A DNA stretch of 64,000 bases from positions 124,001-188,000 of the forward strand of contig OZ240251.1 of assembly GCA_965198285.1 (NCBI GenBank). The letters run 5' to 3'. Under the pieces are notes generated by a model. It did not search any database, was not told where the DNA came from, and worked only from the letters and a program-made list of their open reading frames with translations. Position numbers and translations under genes: made by a program. Of the stretch, positions 32,159 to 40,793 are shown in pieces (position 1 is the stretch's first letter; each line of letters opens with the position of its first letter). This DNA comes from UBA11872 sp965198285 (GTDB lineage: Bacteria > Chloroflexota > UBA11872).

Positions 32159-32791
32159 ATGCGGCTGGACCTGTTTCCCCTGAATACTGTTCTGTTTCCA
32201 GGCATGCGCTTGCCGCTGCACATTTTCGAGCCGCGCTACCGGGCCATGCTTGGGCGCTGCATCGAGACCGAGGGCGTGTTCGGCGTGGTGCTGATTGCCG
32301 AGGGCGAGGAAGTCGGGGCGGCGGCCATACCGTACCGAATCGGTACAACCGCGCGCGTGGAGAAGGTGGAGTACCTGCCAGACGGGCGCTTCAACCTGCT
32401 GGCGCTGGGCGAAACGCGATTCCGTATCGATCGCATCGTGGCCGAGGAACCGCATGTCGTGGGCGAGGTGGAGCTGACGCCGCTGCCCGTCGATGCCGCA
32501 GAGTCCACCCTGCAGGCCCTGGAGGACGTGCGGGAGCGGTTCGAGCGGCTGGTGACGCTGATGATCGAGATTCAGGCGGGCTATATGCCGGAGTTCGAGC
32601 TGCCGGCAGATCCGCTGCAGCTGGCGTATCTGATCGCCACCGGTGTCCCCACCGGTCCCGGGAGCGCCCAACGCCTGCTGGAAGCGGATTCGCTAGCGGA
32701 CCTGCTGAACCTGGAAGGCGAGTTGCTGGACGTGCGGATGGAACAAGCGCTGCGCCGCCTGCAGCAGAAGCTGGACGCTCGGCGGAACTAG
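32159..32791 (+). CDS. LON peptidase N-terminal substrate-binding domain protein
   Basis: A 210-residue stand-alone LON substrate-binding (PUA-like) domain: LDLFPLNTVLFPGMRLPLHIFEPRYRAMLGRCIE, FGVVLIAEGEEVG, IGTTARVEKVEYLPDGRFNLLALGETRFRI. No ATPase or protease domain is attached, as in many bacterial homologues of unclear function, thought to bind unfolded or damaged proteins. A TAGACT -10-like hexamer ends five bases before ATG 32159, suggesting a leaderless transcript. The C-terminal helix (LLDVRMEQALRRLQQKLDARR) is charged. Confidence 0.88.
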   Translation: MRLDLFPLNTVLFPGMRLPLHIFEPRYRAMLGRCIETEGVFGVVLIAEGEEVGAAAIPYRIGTTARVEKVEYLPDGRFNLLALGETRFRIDRIVAEEPHVVGEVELTPLPVDAAESTLQALEDVRERFERLVTLMIEIQAGYMPEFELPADPLQLAYLIATGVPTGPGSAQRLLEADSLADLLNLEGELLDVRMEQALRRLQQKLDARRN

Positions 32792-32954
32792 GCAGGAGCG
32801 CTCCCCGCAAAGTGAGCGTCCGATGCAGGCCGGCAGATTGGCGGGACGCGTCTCTTTGGGCGCGATAGCGCAGCGCCCTGGATCTGTCCGCCTTTGTAGA
32901 CTCCCTGCGACAGACGAATTACCGAGGGTGCTAGCCCGGAACTGAGGAGTGAAG

Positions 32955-33263
32955 ATGGACGACTACCCGGTAGATGTTGTAGTGGAGTATCCAGAGCGAA
33001 GCTCACGCCTGCTGGCGCTCGCGGCGTTGCTTGGCACCGTGATCAAGCTCCTGCTGATCCTTCCGCACCTTCTGGTGCTTGCGCTCCTGGGGTTCGTTTC
33101 CAGCTTCGCGACAGTGATTGGATGGATCGCGGTTCTGATTCTGGGCAGCTACCCGCGCGGCCTGTTTGACTTTCAGGTGGGGATCCTTCGCTGGAACTTG
33201 CGGGTCAACGCCTACTTCTTGAGCTTGACCGACCGCTACCCACCGTTTCGTCTCTTCGACTAA
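32955..33263 (+). CDS. DUF4389-like membrane protein
   Basis: A 102-residue protein with two adjacent membrane helices (about 20-60), then a LGSYPRGLFDFQVGILRWNLRVNAYFLSLTDRYPPF segment that is the hallmark of DUF4389 proteins. ATG 32955 has GAGGAG five bases upstream, better than the GTG two codons before. The family is common in Actinobacteria and Chloroflexota and has no established function. It stands between the LON-domain gene and mutS2. Confidence 0.78.
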   Translation: MDDYPVDVVVEYPERSSRLLALAALLGTVIKLLLILPHLLVLALLGFVSSFATVIGWIAVLILGSYPRGLFDFQVGILRWNLRVNAYFLSLTDRYPPFRLFD

Positions 33264-33441
33264 ACCGCGCAGCCGCATTCCGTGGTTCGGGGCAGCTAGC
33301 GTCGGCTGCGCCAGTTCGATTGCGAGGCGCACCGAGCGGCGCGGGCGCCACGCCAGCGCTTGCTAATGGAGTGCCGCTACGTTTGCTGAAGAGACTGAGC
33401 GCGCTGACCAACAGGCGGCTGCGGAGGTTGGTGGACTGAGC

Positions 33442-35769
33442 ATGGCCGTCGCCGACGCCCAAACGCGCGAACTGCTGGAGTTGCCAGCGGTACTGGAACG
33501 CGTTGCCCACCTCGCCTCGTTTTCGACCGCGCGCGCCGGAGTGCGGGGGCTTCGCCCGGACGCCGATCGCGCGACGGTGTGCGCACGGCTGGAGCTGACG
33601 GCACAGGGCCGTCAGTTCCTTGACGTCAGCCCGTCGTTCACGGTGGGCGGCGCGCGCGACGTGCGCGACCAGGCGGAACGGGCGGCGCGTGGCGCCCGCC
33701 TGGATCCCGCCGACTTGCTGGACGTGCACGACCACCTGCGAGCCACGCGCCAGGCGGTGGCGGCCGTGGGCCGACAGGCAGCCGAGCTTCCCGCGTTATG
33801 GGCGCTGGTGGAGGCCGTGGGCGAGCCACTGGACCTGGAGGAACGAATCGCGGCGGCCATCGACGAACAGGCCGAGGTTCGCGACGAGGCCTCCCCCGAA
33901 CTGGCGCGCCTGCGGCGGGTACTGGCGCAGGCGCGCGGACGGCTGACGCGCCTGCTGGAACGGCTGGTGCAGCAGGTTTCATCTGACATCCTGCGGGAAC
34001 GCTTGGTCACCGAGCGCCGCGGACGGCTGACCGTGCCGGTGCGGCGGGAACGCCAACGCGATTTTCCGGGCGTGGTGCACGACGTATCGGCCAGCGGCGC
34101 TACGGTTTTCATGGAACCGCTGACGGTGATAGAGGCCGGCAACGAGATCCGGGCGCTGGAAGTGGCCGAGCGGCGCGAAGTCGAACGCATCCTGCTGGAG
34201 CTGTCGGCGGCGGTAGGCGTGGAACGACGGGCGCTCAATGCGGCGGTGCGGGCGCTGGCGGACCTGGATCGGACGCTGGCGGTAGCGCGCTACGCAATGG
34301 CTCTGGACGCGACATCGCCGGAGGTGAGCGACGACACGGCCTTCGATCTGCGTGCGGCGCGGCACCCGCTACTCGAGCATCCGGTTCCAATCGACGTACA
34401 CCTGGACGGCACGGAGGCGCGGGCGCTGGTGATCACGGGGGCCAACACGGGCGGCAAGACGGTGGCGCTCAAGACAGTGGGTCTGCTGCACCTGATGGCG
34501 GCCTGCGGCCTGCACGTCCCGGCACAGGCGGGGTCGCGGGTGGCCGTGTTTGAGCGGGTGGTGGCGGATATCGGCGACGCGCAGAGCATCGAGCACAGCC
34601 TCAGCACGTTTGCCTCGCACGTGCGGAACCTGCTGGCCATGGTCGAAGCTGCGGGGCCGGGAGCGTTGGCGCTGGCGGACGAGATCGGCGCGGGCACCGA
34701 CCCGGACGAAGGTGCGGCCCTGGGTCAGGCGGTGATCGCGGCGCTGCTGGAACGCGGCGCGACGGTGGTGGCCACCACGCATCACCCGGCGCTGAAGGCG
34801 TTTGCCGCGGGGCATCCAAGCACGCGCAACGCCAGCGTGGAGTTCGACCAGGCCACGCTGCGTCCGACATATCGCCTGCAGCTGGGCATCCCGGGGTCCA
34901 GCAACGCGCTGGAGATCGCCGAACGACTGGGGCTGGACGCCGCGATCGTGGCCGACGCCCGCACGCGCATGTCGGCCCGCGCGTTGGACCTGGAGCAGGC
35001 CATTGCGGATGCGCAGGCCAAACTCGCGGCCGCGGAACGGGAACGCTCGGCCAGCGCGGCCGCGCGTAGCGCCGCCGAACGGACGCGCCGGACCCTGGAC
35101 GAGCGGATAGACGAACTGGAACAGGATCGTGACGCGCTGGTGCGCGCCGCACGACAGGAGGCGCGCGGGCTGCTGCGGGGCGCACGGCAGGCCTTGCAGG
35201 AGGCGCGCCGCGCCGCCCGGACCGGGAGCGCCGCTGACCGGCGCACCGCGCGGGAGACAATGGCTACGACGGAGGATCGGCTGGACGCCACGGCGCCTCC
35301 GCTTGTCGACGCGGATGACCCTAAGCCCCTGGATGTGCGCGTGGGGGACGAAGTAGAAGCGGACGGCTTCTCGGGCCGGGCGCGGGTTGTGGGGTTGGCC
35401 GATCAGGCCGTGGAGGTCGCTATCGGCAGCGCCCGCGCCAGGATCGAACGCGCGCGGCTTCAGCAGGTGTTTCCAGCGCCCGTCCGCCCACCACGCCGCC
35501 GCCGGCGCGTGCCCGGAGGCGGCGGAACCGTGGAGATCGACATTCGCGGGAAGCGGGCCGATGACGCGGCGGAAACCGTAGAACGGACCCTGGACGATGC
35601 GCTACGCCAGAGCGCCGCGTCACTGCGCGTCATCCACGGCAAGGGCACGGGGGCGCTGCGGGCCGTCGTGGCCGACGTGCTGGCCGGGAATCCCTCAGTG
35701 CGAGGGCACGCAGCCGCGCCGCTGAACGAAGGCGGTGACGGGGTAACGATAGCGGCGCTTCGAGGTTGA
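33442..35769 (+). CDS. mutS2: MutS2 family ATPase/endonuclease
   Basis: A 775-residue MutS2 protein, which in other bacteria acts on recombination intermediates or rescues collided ribosomes. Domain order: N-terminal core/lever helices (1-310), an ATPase with Walker A ITGANTGGKTVALKTVGLL (about 330), SLSTFASHVRNLLAMVE, Walker B ALADEIGAGTDPDEG and TTHHPALKAFA, a long coiled coil (520-600), and a C-terminal Smr domain with VEIDIRGKRADDAAE and VIHGKGTGALR, the nuclease-type motif. Length and order are normal. No MutS1-type mismatch domain is present. Confidence 0.93.
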   Translation: MAVADAQTRELLELPAVLERVAHLASFSTARAGVRGLRPDADRATVCARLELTAQGRQFLDVSPSFTVGGARDVRDQAERAARGARLDPADLLDVHDHLRATRQAVAAVGRQAAELPALWALVEAVGEPLDLEERIAAAIDEQAEVRDEASPELARLRRVLAQARGRLTRLLERLVQQVSSDILRERLVTERRGRLTVPVRRERQRDFPGVVHDVSASGATVFMEPLTVIEAGNEIRALEVAERREVERILLELSAAVGVERRALNAAVRALADLDRTLAVARYAMALDATSPEVSDDTAFDLRAARHPLLEHPVPIDVHLDGTEARALVITGANTGGKTVALKTVGLLHLMAACGLHVPAQAGSRVAVFERVVADIGDAQSIEHSLSTFASHVRNLLAMVEAAGPGALALADEIGAGTDPDEGAALGQAVIAALLERGATVVATTHHPALKAFAAGHPSTRNASVEFDQATLRPTYRLQLGIPGSSNALEIAERLGLDAAIVADARTRMSARALDLEQAIADAQAKLAAAERERSASAAARSAAERTRRTLDERIDELEQDRDALVRAARQEARGLLRGARQALQEARRAARTGSAADRRTARETMATTEDRLDATAPPLVDADDPKPLDVRVGDEVEADGFSGRARVVGLADQAVEVAIGSARARIERARLQQVFPAPVRPPRRRRRVPGGGGTVEIDIRGKRADDAAETVERTLDDALRQSAASLRVIHGKGTGALRAVVADVLAGNPSVRGHAAAPLNEGGDGVTIAALRG

Positions 35770-35816
35770 GCGGCGGCTGTCCGGCGAGCGGAGTGTGGAG
35801 CCGAGTTAGGGCACGC

Positions 35817-35996
35817 CTATTGCTGAAGCTTCTCGAAGTCGACGCCGGGTTCGATGCCGAAGAGCTTTCGCACGGCGGCTTGCCGCAGGTCGGCGGTCCG
35901 CTCGGACGTGAAGAGGTAGGCGGTCACAACCCCGGCCACGAAGCCGGAGGGTAGGGCGACCGCCAGCCCCAACGCAAACATCTTCCATCCGCGCAT
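35817..35996 (-). CDS. Small single-pass membrane protein downstream of rsfS
   Basis: A 59-residue protein from ATG 35996 to TAG 35817. It has one N-terminal transmembrane helix (MFALGLAVALPSGFVAGVVTAYLF) and a short cytoplasmic tail, ERTADLRQAAVRKLFGIEP, with good coding character. It follows rsfS by 12 bases in the same strand, so it is probably the last gene of the nadD-rsfS unit. No family is recognised. Confidence 0.6.
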   Translation of the reverse strand: MRGWKMFALGLAVALPSGFVAGVVTAYLFTSERTADLRQAAVRKLFGIEPGVDFEKLQQ

Positions 35997-36008
35997 AGCT
36001 GGTCAGTC

Positions 36009-36359
36009 CTACTGCACCCGCAGTACCACGGGCGCTTCAGTCCAGAACTCCTCCAACTGATAGTACGACCGGCCGTCTTCGGAAAAGACATGAACCACCA
36101 CATCACCAAAGTCGGCCAGAACCCAGGCGTCGGCTGGCTCACCTTCGACCAGGGGGCGCCGCCCGGCCACGGCTTTCAACTCGCGGTCCAGCAGATCGCG
36201 AACGGCGCGCATCTGAGGCGTGCTGGAGACGGTGGTAATGACGAAGTAGTCCGCCAGGACGCTGAGGCCGCGGATGTCCAACAGCAACGTGTCAGCGGCT
36301 CCACGCGCGGCCACCGCGTCCACGACATGGCGCGCGAGTTCGATCGGGCTCAGAGGCAA
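36009..36359 (-). CDS. rsfS: Ribosomal silencing factor RsfS
   Basis: A 116-residue RsfS/Iojap protein that binds ribosomal protein uL14 and blocks subunit joining when nutrients run short. Motifs: LLLDIRGLSVLADYFVITTVSSTPQMRAV, and the C-terminal WVLADFGDVVVHVFSEDGRSYYQLEEFW, which is the family hallmark. The frame is open far upstream, but homology begins just after TTG 36359, the only start compatible with family length; no Shine-Dalgarno is seen, so coupling to nadD, whose stop lies about 25 bases upstream, is likely. nadD-rsfS linkage is widespread in bacteria. Confidence 0.9.
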   Translation of the reverse strand: MPLSPIELARHVVDAVAARGAADTLLLDIRGLSVLADYFVITTVSSTPQMRAVRDLLDRELKAVAGRRPLVEGEPADAWVLADFGDVVVHVFSEDGRSYYQLEEFWTEAPVVLRVQ

Positions 36360-36384
36360 GCCAACGTATGGGCAGGTGGCTGAA

Positions 36385-37011
36385 TCATATCGCCCCCGCT
36401 GGCTTAGCCCCGTCGGCGGCGTAGAGGCTGCGAGCTTCGATGTACTCGGCCACGGCCGGCGGCACCAAGGCGTCGATGGACCGTCCCTGAGCGCGATGGG
36501 CCCGGATCTGGGACGCGGCAATGTCCACGGGCGGCATAGCGTGCAGGTGGATTCGCTGGTCGGCCCGAGGGTGCAGGGCCCGCACCTGCGGCGGAATCTC
36601 CCGTGAATGTCCAGGCCGAGGCACGGTAATGATCTGCGCCGCGGCCAGAATCCAGTCAGCCTTGCGCCAGGCGGGAAGTTCGGCCATGGCGTCGGCGCCG
36701 AGGATTAGGAAGAGCTCGGCCCGCGGGTGCTGGGCGGCCAAGCCTTGGAGGGTATCGACCATGAATGAAGGTCCGGGGCGCTCGATGTCGATGGCCGAGG
36801 CCTCGAAGGCGGGCTGGCCCTCGATTGCCCGACGCACCATGGCCAGTCGGTCTCGTGCCTGGGCCAGCGGCGGAGCTCGCAGCGGCGATTGGCGCGCCGG
36901 GATGAACAGCACGCGGTTCAGGTCAAACGCCTGACGCACGCTCCAGGCGACGGCTAGATGCCCGCGATGCACGGGGTCGAAGGTGCCGCCGTAGACGCCG
37001 AGGCGGACCAC
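36385..37011 (-). CDS. nadD: Nicotinate-nucleotide adenylyltransferase
   Basis: A 208-residue nucleotidyltransferase that converts nicotinate mononucleotide and ATP to deamido-NAD. It begins VRLGVYGGTFDPVHRGHLAVA with the (H/T)xGH motif, has FIPARQSPLRAPP, and ends with AASQIRAHRAQGRSIDALVPPAVAEYIE (the ISSTxIR-equivalent). The GTG start is directly after the stop of the oxidoreductase gene. It completes, with nadX and nadA, three steps of de novo NAD synthesis in this window. Confidence 0.93.
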   Translation of the reverse strand: MVRLGVYGGTFDPVHRGHLAVAWSVRQAFDLNRVLFIPARQSPLRAPPLAQARDRLAMVRRAIEGQPAFEASAIDIERPGPSFMVDTLQGLAAQHPRAELFLILGADAMAELPAWRKADWILAAAQIITVPRPGHSREIPPQVRALHPRADQRIHLHAMPPVDIAASQIRAHRAQGRSIDALVPPAVAEYIEARSLYAADGAKPAGAI

Positions 37012-37012
37012 G

Positions 37013-38038
37013 TCAGGCGGCGCGCAGGGTCTGGGTGCGCCCCGACGCGGCGCCCGCCAGCACCGCGCGGGTCAGCGCAACCGCTCGGGCGCCGTCAGAC
37101 AATCCGGGGAGCGGCGCGTTGGTCGATTCGGCGTCGATAAGGGCCCGGACGAGGGCGCGAAGCGCCGAGCCGTCCGGCTCAACCATCGCCTGCAGCGCGC
37201 GGCCCGTGCGCTCCGTGTGCACGCCGGGCATCCGCGGCGGGTCCAGGGACCGGCCGTCCAGCGGCAATACCTCAGCGGCGGCCCAGTTGGACCAGATCCG
37301 GGCGCGGGTTACGCCGTCGGTCACGTCCAACGACACCGGACCCAGGTCGGGGTCCGCACCGCCGCCGGCGACCGTGAGCGAGGCGTGGCGTTCGCGGTCG
37401 AAGAAGAGGTCCGCGACCAGCGCGTCCGCACGCGCGGGAACGTTGGCCCTGGCAGTCCCGCCCCGCGGCGCGGGCAGCGGGCCGCCATCGGCCACAATTT
37501 CCGCCGGCGGGCCGTCGAAGAGGTGCATCAGCAGGTCCAGCGCGTGGTGCGGCGTGGTCCAGACGGATTGCCGGACGGACTCGGGCGCCTGCGGCGCGCC
37601 GGGATCGACTGACACGGAGACATGGGCGAACAGGGGCCGTGGCAGCAGGGCACGCAGCAGCCGCATCAGCGGCTCGAAGCGCCAGTCGAACGCCATGCCA
37701 ACGCGACCCGGCAGGCCCTGCACGGTGCGGACCGCGCGGCGCGCGTCCACCACGCCGCGAGCCAGGGGCGGGTCCACCAGCACCTGAAGGCCAGACTGCG
37801 CTGCGTCCAACAGGCTGGTGAAGTCCAGGCGCGGGTGCGTCACGATGAGCGTGTCGAGCGCCTGGCCGTTCCAGCCCGACGCCGCGACGCCGCCGTAGGC
37901 GCCGGCGCACGCATGAGCCGCTGCCAGGTCGTCGTCCACGGATAGAACCAGGTTGGAACCGTCCAGCGACGCGACCGCGGCGGCAAATGCGAGGCCGCGA
38001 GGGCTGCAGCCCATGATCCCGATGCGGTGCGGCAGCAT
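37013..38038 (-). CDS. Gfo/Idh/MocA-like oxidoreductase
   Basis: A 341-residue protein with the two-part Gfo/Idh/MocA layout. The Rossmann part has RIGIMGCSPRGLAFAAAVASL, less canonical than GxGxxG, followed by VLVDPPLARGVVDARRAV in place of the usual EKP motif (here DPP). The substrate part includes MAFDWRFEPLMRLL and HHALDLLMHLF, the latter resembling the HxxD catalytic pair of the family. The deviation at EKP suggests altered chemistry. It sits immediately before nadD, whose GTG follows its stop, though no NAD link is evident. Confidence 0.72.
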   Translation of the reverse strand: MLPHRIGIMGCSPRGLAFAAAVASLDGSNLVLSVDDDLAAAHACAGAYGGVAASGWNGQALDTLIVTHPRLDFTSLLDAAQSGLQVLVDPPLARGVVDARRAVRTVQGLPGRVGMAFDWRFEPLMRLLRALLPRPLFAHVSVSVDPGAPQAPESVRQSVWTTPHHALDLLMHLFDGPPAEIVADGGPLPAPRGGTARANVPARADALVADLFFDRERHASLTVAGGGADPDLGPVSLDVTDGVTRARIWSNWAAAEVLPLDGRSLDPPRMPGVHTERTGRALQAMVEPDGSALRALVRALIDAESTNAPLPGLSDGARAVALTRAVLAGAASGRTQTLRAA

Positions 38039-38122
38039 GTAGTGAATCTGCGCAGGCGTGCTCGCCGCGTCAACCCTCAGCGCGGGTTAAGATGCCGGCA
38101 GTCCGACGCGCGGAGAAACCTG

Positions 38123-38929
38123 ATGGCAGAACCGCACCCCCAGCTGAACGGCTGGGCGCTGGTGCTTGGAGCGTCCAGTGGATTCGGAGCCGCGACGGCT
38201 CGCTATCTGGCGGCGTGCGGGATGGACGTGGTCGGCGTGCACTTCGACCGGCGCAATACCCAGCCGCTGGCCGACGCGGTCAAGCAGGACATCGAGGCCC
38301 TGGGCCGTACGGCGCACTTCTTCAACGTCAACGCCGGCAGCCCCGAGGCGCGCACCGAGGTGCTGGACGCGATCACCAATGACGTGCAGGGCGGCCAACC
38401 GCCGATTCGCCTTCTCATGCACTCCATCGCCTTCGGAACCACCGTGCCATACGTGGGTGTGGACGGCGCACCCGGCGTTACGCCCAAGCAGATGGACATG
38501 ACGCTGGATCTGATGGCCCACACGCTTGTCTACTGGTCGCAGGATCTGGAAGCGCGTGGCCTGCTGGGCCGGGGCTCGCGCATCTACGCGATGACCAGCG
38601 CCGGCACCTCCACCATCTGGCCCAGCTACGGCCCGGTGGGCGCGGCCAAGGCCGGCCTGGAACAGCACATCCGGCAACTGGCGGTGGAACTGGCGCCCAA
38701 GGGGATCTCAGCCAACGCCATCCGGGCGGGCGTCACCGACACACCGGCCCTGCGCAAGATTCCGGGCAACGAGGCCATGATCGTGCAGGCGCGGCGCATG
38801 AACCCCGCCGGACGCCTCACCACGACCGATGACGTGGCCCGCGCCATCGCAGCCCTCACCGTGGCCGAAGCCGCCTGGATCACCGGCAACGTGATTGGCG
38901 TGGATGGCGGCGAAAACCTGGTGATGTAG
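38123..38929 (+). CDS. Short-chain dehydrogenase, enoyl-ACP-reductase-like
   Basis: A 268-residue SDR. The cofactor motif is LGASSGFGAATARYLA; NVNAGSPEAR and LLMHSIAFGTTVP follow; the catalytic pair is in SYGPVGAAKAGLEQ, which is Tyr-x6-Lys, the spacing of FabI-type enoyl-ACP reductases, rather than Tyr-x3-Lys. The C-terminal WITGNVIGVDGGENL is standard. ATG 38123 with GGAG upstream is chosen over the longer frame at 38027. It may be an enoyl reductase for fatty-acid synthesis, but no fab genes adjoin. Confidence 0.78.
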   Translation: MAEPHPQLNGWALVLGASSGFGAATARYLAACGMDVVGVHFDRRNTQPLADAVKQDIEALGRTAHFFNVNAGSPEARTEVLDAITNDVQGGQPPIRLLMHSIAFGTTVPYVGVDGAPGVTPKQMDMTLDLMAHTLVYWSQDLEARGLLGRGSRIYAMTSAGTSTIWPSYGPVGAAKAGLEQHIRQLAVELAPKGISANAIRAGVTDTPALRKIPGNEAMIVQARRMNPAGRLTTTDDVARAIAALTVAEAAWITGNVIGVDGGENLVM

Positions 38930-39311
38930 CAGAGGTTGGTGGCAGGGCGCCAGTAGTCGGGGATCAGCGAAGCGCCACCGGCGGATGAGCACAGGCGTCG
39001 TGACGTCGTGGCGTTCGGCGGCCCTGAATGCCGCGGTCAGTGAGCACTGTAAGAGCCGGGTTTTCGCCGTTTTGCCGTTGACGCGCTAGGCTTGCGCAGC
39101 ATTCGTGCGGATTGCGTAAGGCGAGACTGCCTATGTAGCGACCAGAGCGCGGGGATCAAGGGTGAATCCTCGCGGGGCGCGCGCCCTCAACGTGCCGCCA
39201 CGGCAGGTGCGGCGCAGGCGCCCGAAGACGACACGTGGCGATGGGTGACTCCCGGCGACGACGCGCGGGCACGGAATTCAACCCTTTTCTCCCCGAATGG
39301 AGTCACGCACG
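38930..39311. other. Intergenic, probable amt leader region
   Basis: About 380 bases with no gene. TTGACG near 39075 resembles a -35 box but lacks a good -10 at 17 bases. No known riboswitch was recognised, though several short GC-rich inverted repeats could fold in the leader. Confidence 0.35.
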
Positions 39312-40727
39312 ATGTCGCTTCTCTGGACGCGCGACGCGCCCCGCTGGGCGCTGACGATTCGCGCGGCGTCGGCCGTGATGCTGGCGCTCACGGCAATCCT
39401 GCTCATCCGCGGCCTGGTATTCGCCCAGGCCGACCCGTCGGGCGAAGCCACGCTCGAGGCCGACCCGACCGTCGGCGTCACCTTCGTATGGACGCTGATT
39501 GCGGGCGCGCTGGTGTTCTTCATGCAGGCCGGCTTCGCCTTCCTGGGCGCCGGCCTCATCCGCGCGAAGAACACGGTCAACTACCTGACCAAGAACATCC
39601 TGGACTTCGCGGCCGGGGGCCTGTCCTTCTGGGCCTTCGGCTACGCGTTCATGTTCGGGGGTTCGGGCGCATTTCCGGGACTGGACCAGGGCAACGCCTT
39701 CATCGGCTACTCCGGGTTCTTCCTGATCAATGAGTCCTACGACGTATCGACCGCGATGTTTTGGTTCTTCCAGATGGTGTTTGCCGCGACCACCGCCACG
39801 ATCGTGGCCGGGGCCATGGCCGAGCGCACGAAGGTGACCGCCTACCTGGCCTACAGCTTCCTCGTAACCGCGCTGGTGTACCCGATCTACGGACACTGGA
39901 TGTGGGGCGGCGGCTGGCTGGGCGGCGAGCAGCTGGAAAGCTGGATCGGCGCGGCGGCGGTGGACTTCGCCGGCTCAGGCGTGGTTCACACCATCGGCGG
40001 CATGCTGGCGCTGGCCGGCGCGTACACCGTGGGCGCCCGCATGGGCAAGTACGGTCCGAACGGCGAGGTGCGCGTGATCAAGGGTCACAACATGGTGTAC
40101 GTGGTCATTGGGATGTTCATCCTGTTCTTCGGCTGGTTCGGGTTCAACGCCGGCAGCACCGTGAACGGCAACGATCCGCGCATCGCGGTCATCATTGCCA
40201 ACACGTTCCTGGCCGGCGCCGCCGGTGCGGTAACGGCCTCCTACATCCGGCTGGTGCAGCGCGGCAAGATCAGCGCGGCGGACACCGCCAACGGTGCGCT
40301 GGCCGGTCTGGTCGCCGTGACCGCACCCTGCGCCTTCATCGCGCCCTGGGCGGCGGTGGTGGTTGGCGCAATCGGCGCCGGGGTCATGCTGGTCGGCTTG
40401 TGGTTCATCGACACCAAGCTGAAGATCGACGACCCGGTTGGCGCGTCGTCGGTGCACGGCGTGGCCGGTGTCTGGGGCCTGCTGGCGGTCGGCATCTTCG
40501 CCGACGGCACCTACGGGGTCAGCGGCTTCATTGCCGGCAACGCGGTCCAGTTCGTGGCGCAGTTGATCGCCGCCGTCGTGGCGGTGATCTGGGCGCTGGG
40601 CACCGGACTTCTGCTCTTCAACGCGCTGAAGGCCACCATGGGCCTGCGCGCGCCGCCCGAAGAGGAGATGACCGGTCTCGACATGCCGGAACACGGCGAG
40701 GAGACCTATCCGGTCGAAGCCTCATAG
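39312..40727 (+). CDS. amt: Ammonium transporter
   Basis: A 471-residue Amt/MEP/Rh protein with a cleavable-type N-terminal signal (to about residue 35) and eleven helices. Diagnostic stretches include FFMQAGFAFLGAGLIRAKNTVNYLTKNILDF, FFQMVFAATTATIVAGAMAERTK, GSGVVHTIGG, FGWFGFNAGS and DDPVGASSVHGVAGVWG, the last with the twin-His pore partner. ATG 39312 is chosen for the GGAG box nine bases upstream. Amt conducts ammonium; no glnK gene is adjacent. Expression would be expected under nitrogen limitation, but no operator was identified. Confidence 0.95.
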   Translation: MSLLWTRDAPRWALTIRAASAVMLALTAILLIRGLVFAQADPSGEATLEADPTVGVTFVWTLIAGALVFFMQAGFAFLGAGLIRAKNTVNYLTKNILDFAAGGLSFWAFGYAFMFGGSGAFPGLDQGNAFIGYSGFFLINESYDVSTAMFWFFQMVFAATTATIVAGAMAERTKVTAYLAYSFLVTALVYPIYGHWMWGGGWLGGEQLESWIGAAAVDFAGSGVVHTIGGMLALAGAYTVGARMGKYGPNGEVRVIKGHNMVYVVIGMFILFFGWFGFNAGSTVNGNDPRIAVIIANTFLAGAAGAVTASYIRLVQRGKISAADTANGALAGLVAVTAPCAFIAPWAAVVVGAIGAGVMLVGLWFIDTKLKIDDPVGASSVHGVAGVWGLLAVGIFADGTYGVSGFIAGNAVQFVAQLIAAVVAVIWALGTGLLLFNALKATMGLRAPPEEEMTGLDMPEHGEETYPVEAS

Positions 40728-40731
40728 CTCG

Positions 40732-40749
40732 ATTCCGCGATAGCGGAAT
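40732..40749. terminator. Small hairpin after amt
   Basis: ATTCCGC and GCGGAAT pair perfectly around GATA, five bases after the amt stop. It is the first of two hairpins in the space between the convergent amt and FAD-oxidase genes. Confidence 0.45.
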
Positions 40750-40757
40750 GGCCACTA

Positions 40758-40789
40758 CGCGGGGCCGCGGCAATTGCCGCGGCCCCGCG
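40758..40789. terminator. 32-base perfect palindrome, likely bidirectional terminator
   Basis: A self-complementary GC-rich sequence centred on CAATTG (at 40771-40776), with arms such as CGCGGGGCCGCGG. It fills the gap between convergent amt and the FAD-oxidase gene and is followed rightward by GGCTTTC. Location suggests bidirectional termination. Confidence 0.55.
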
Positions 40790-40793
40790 GCTT

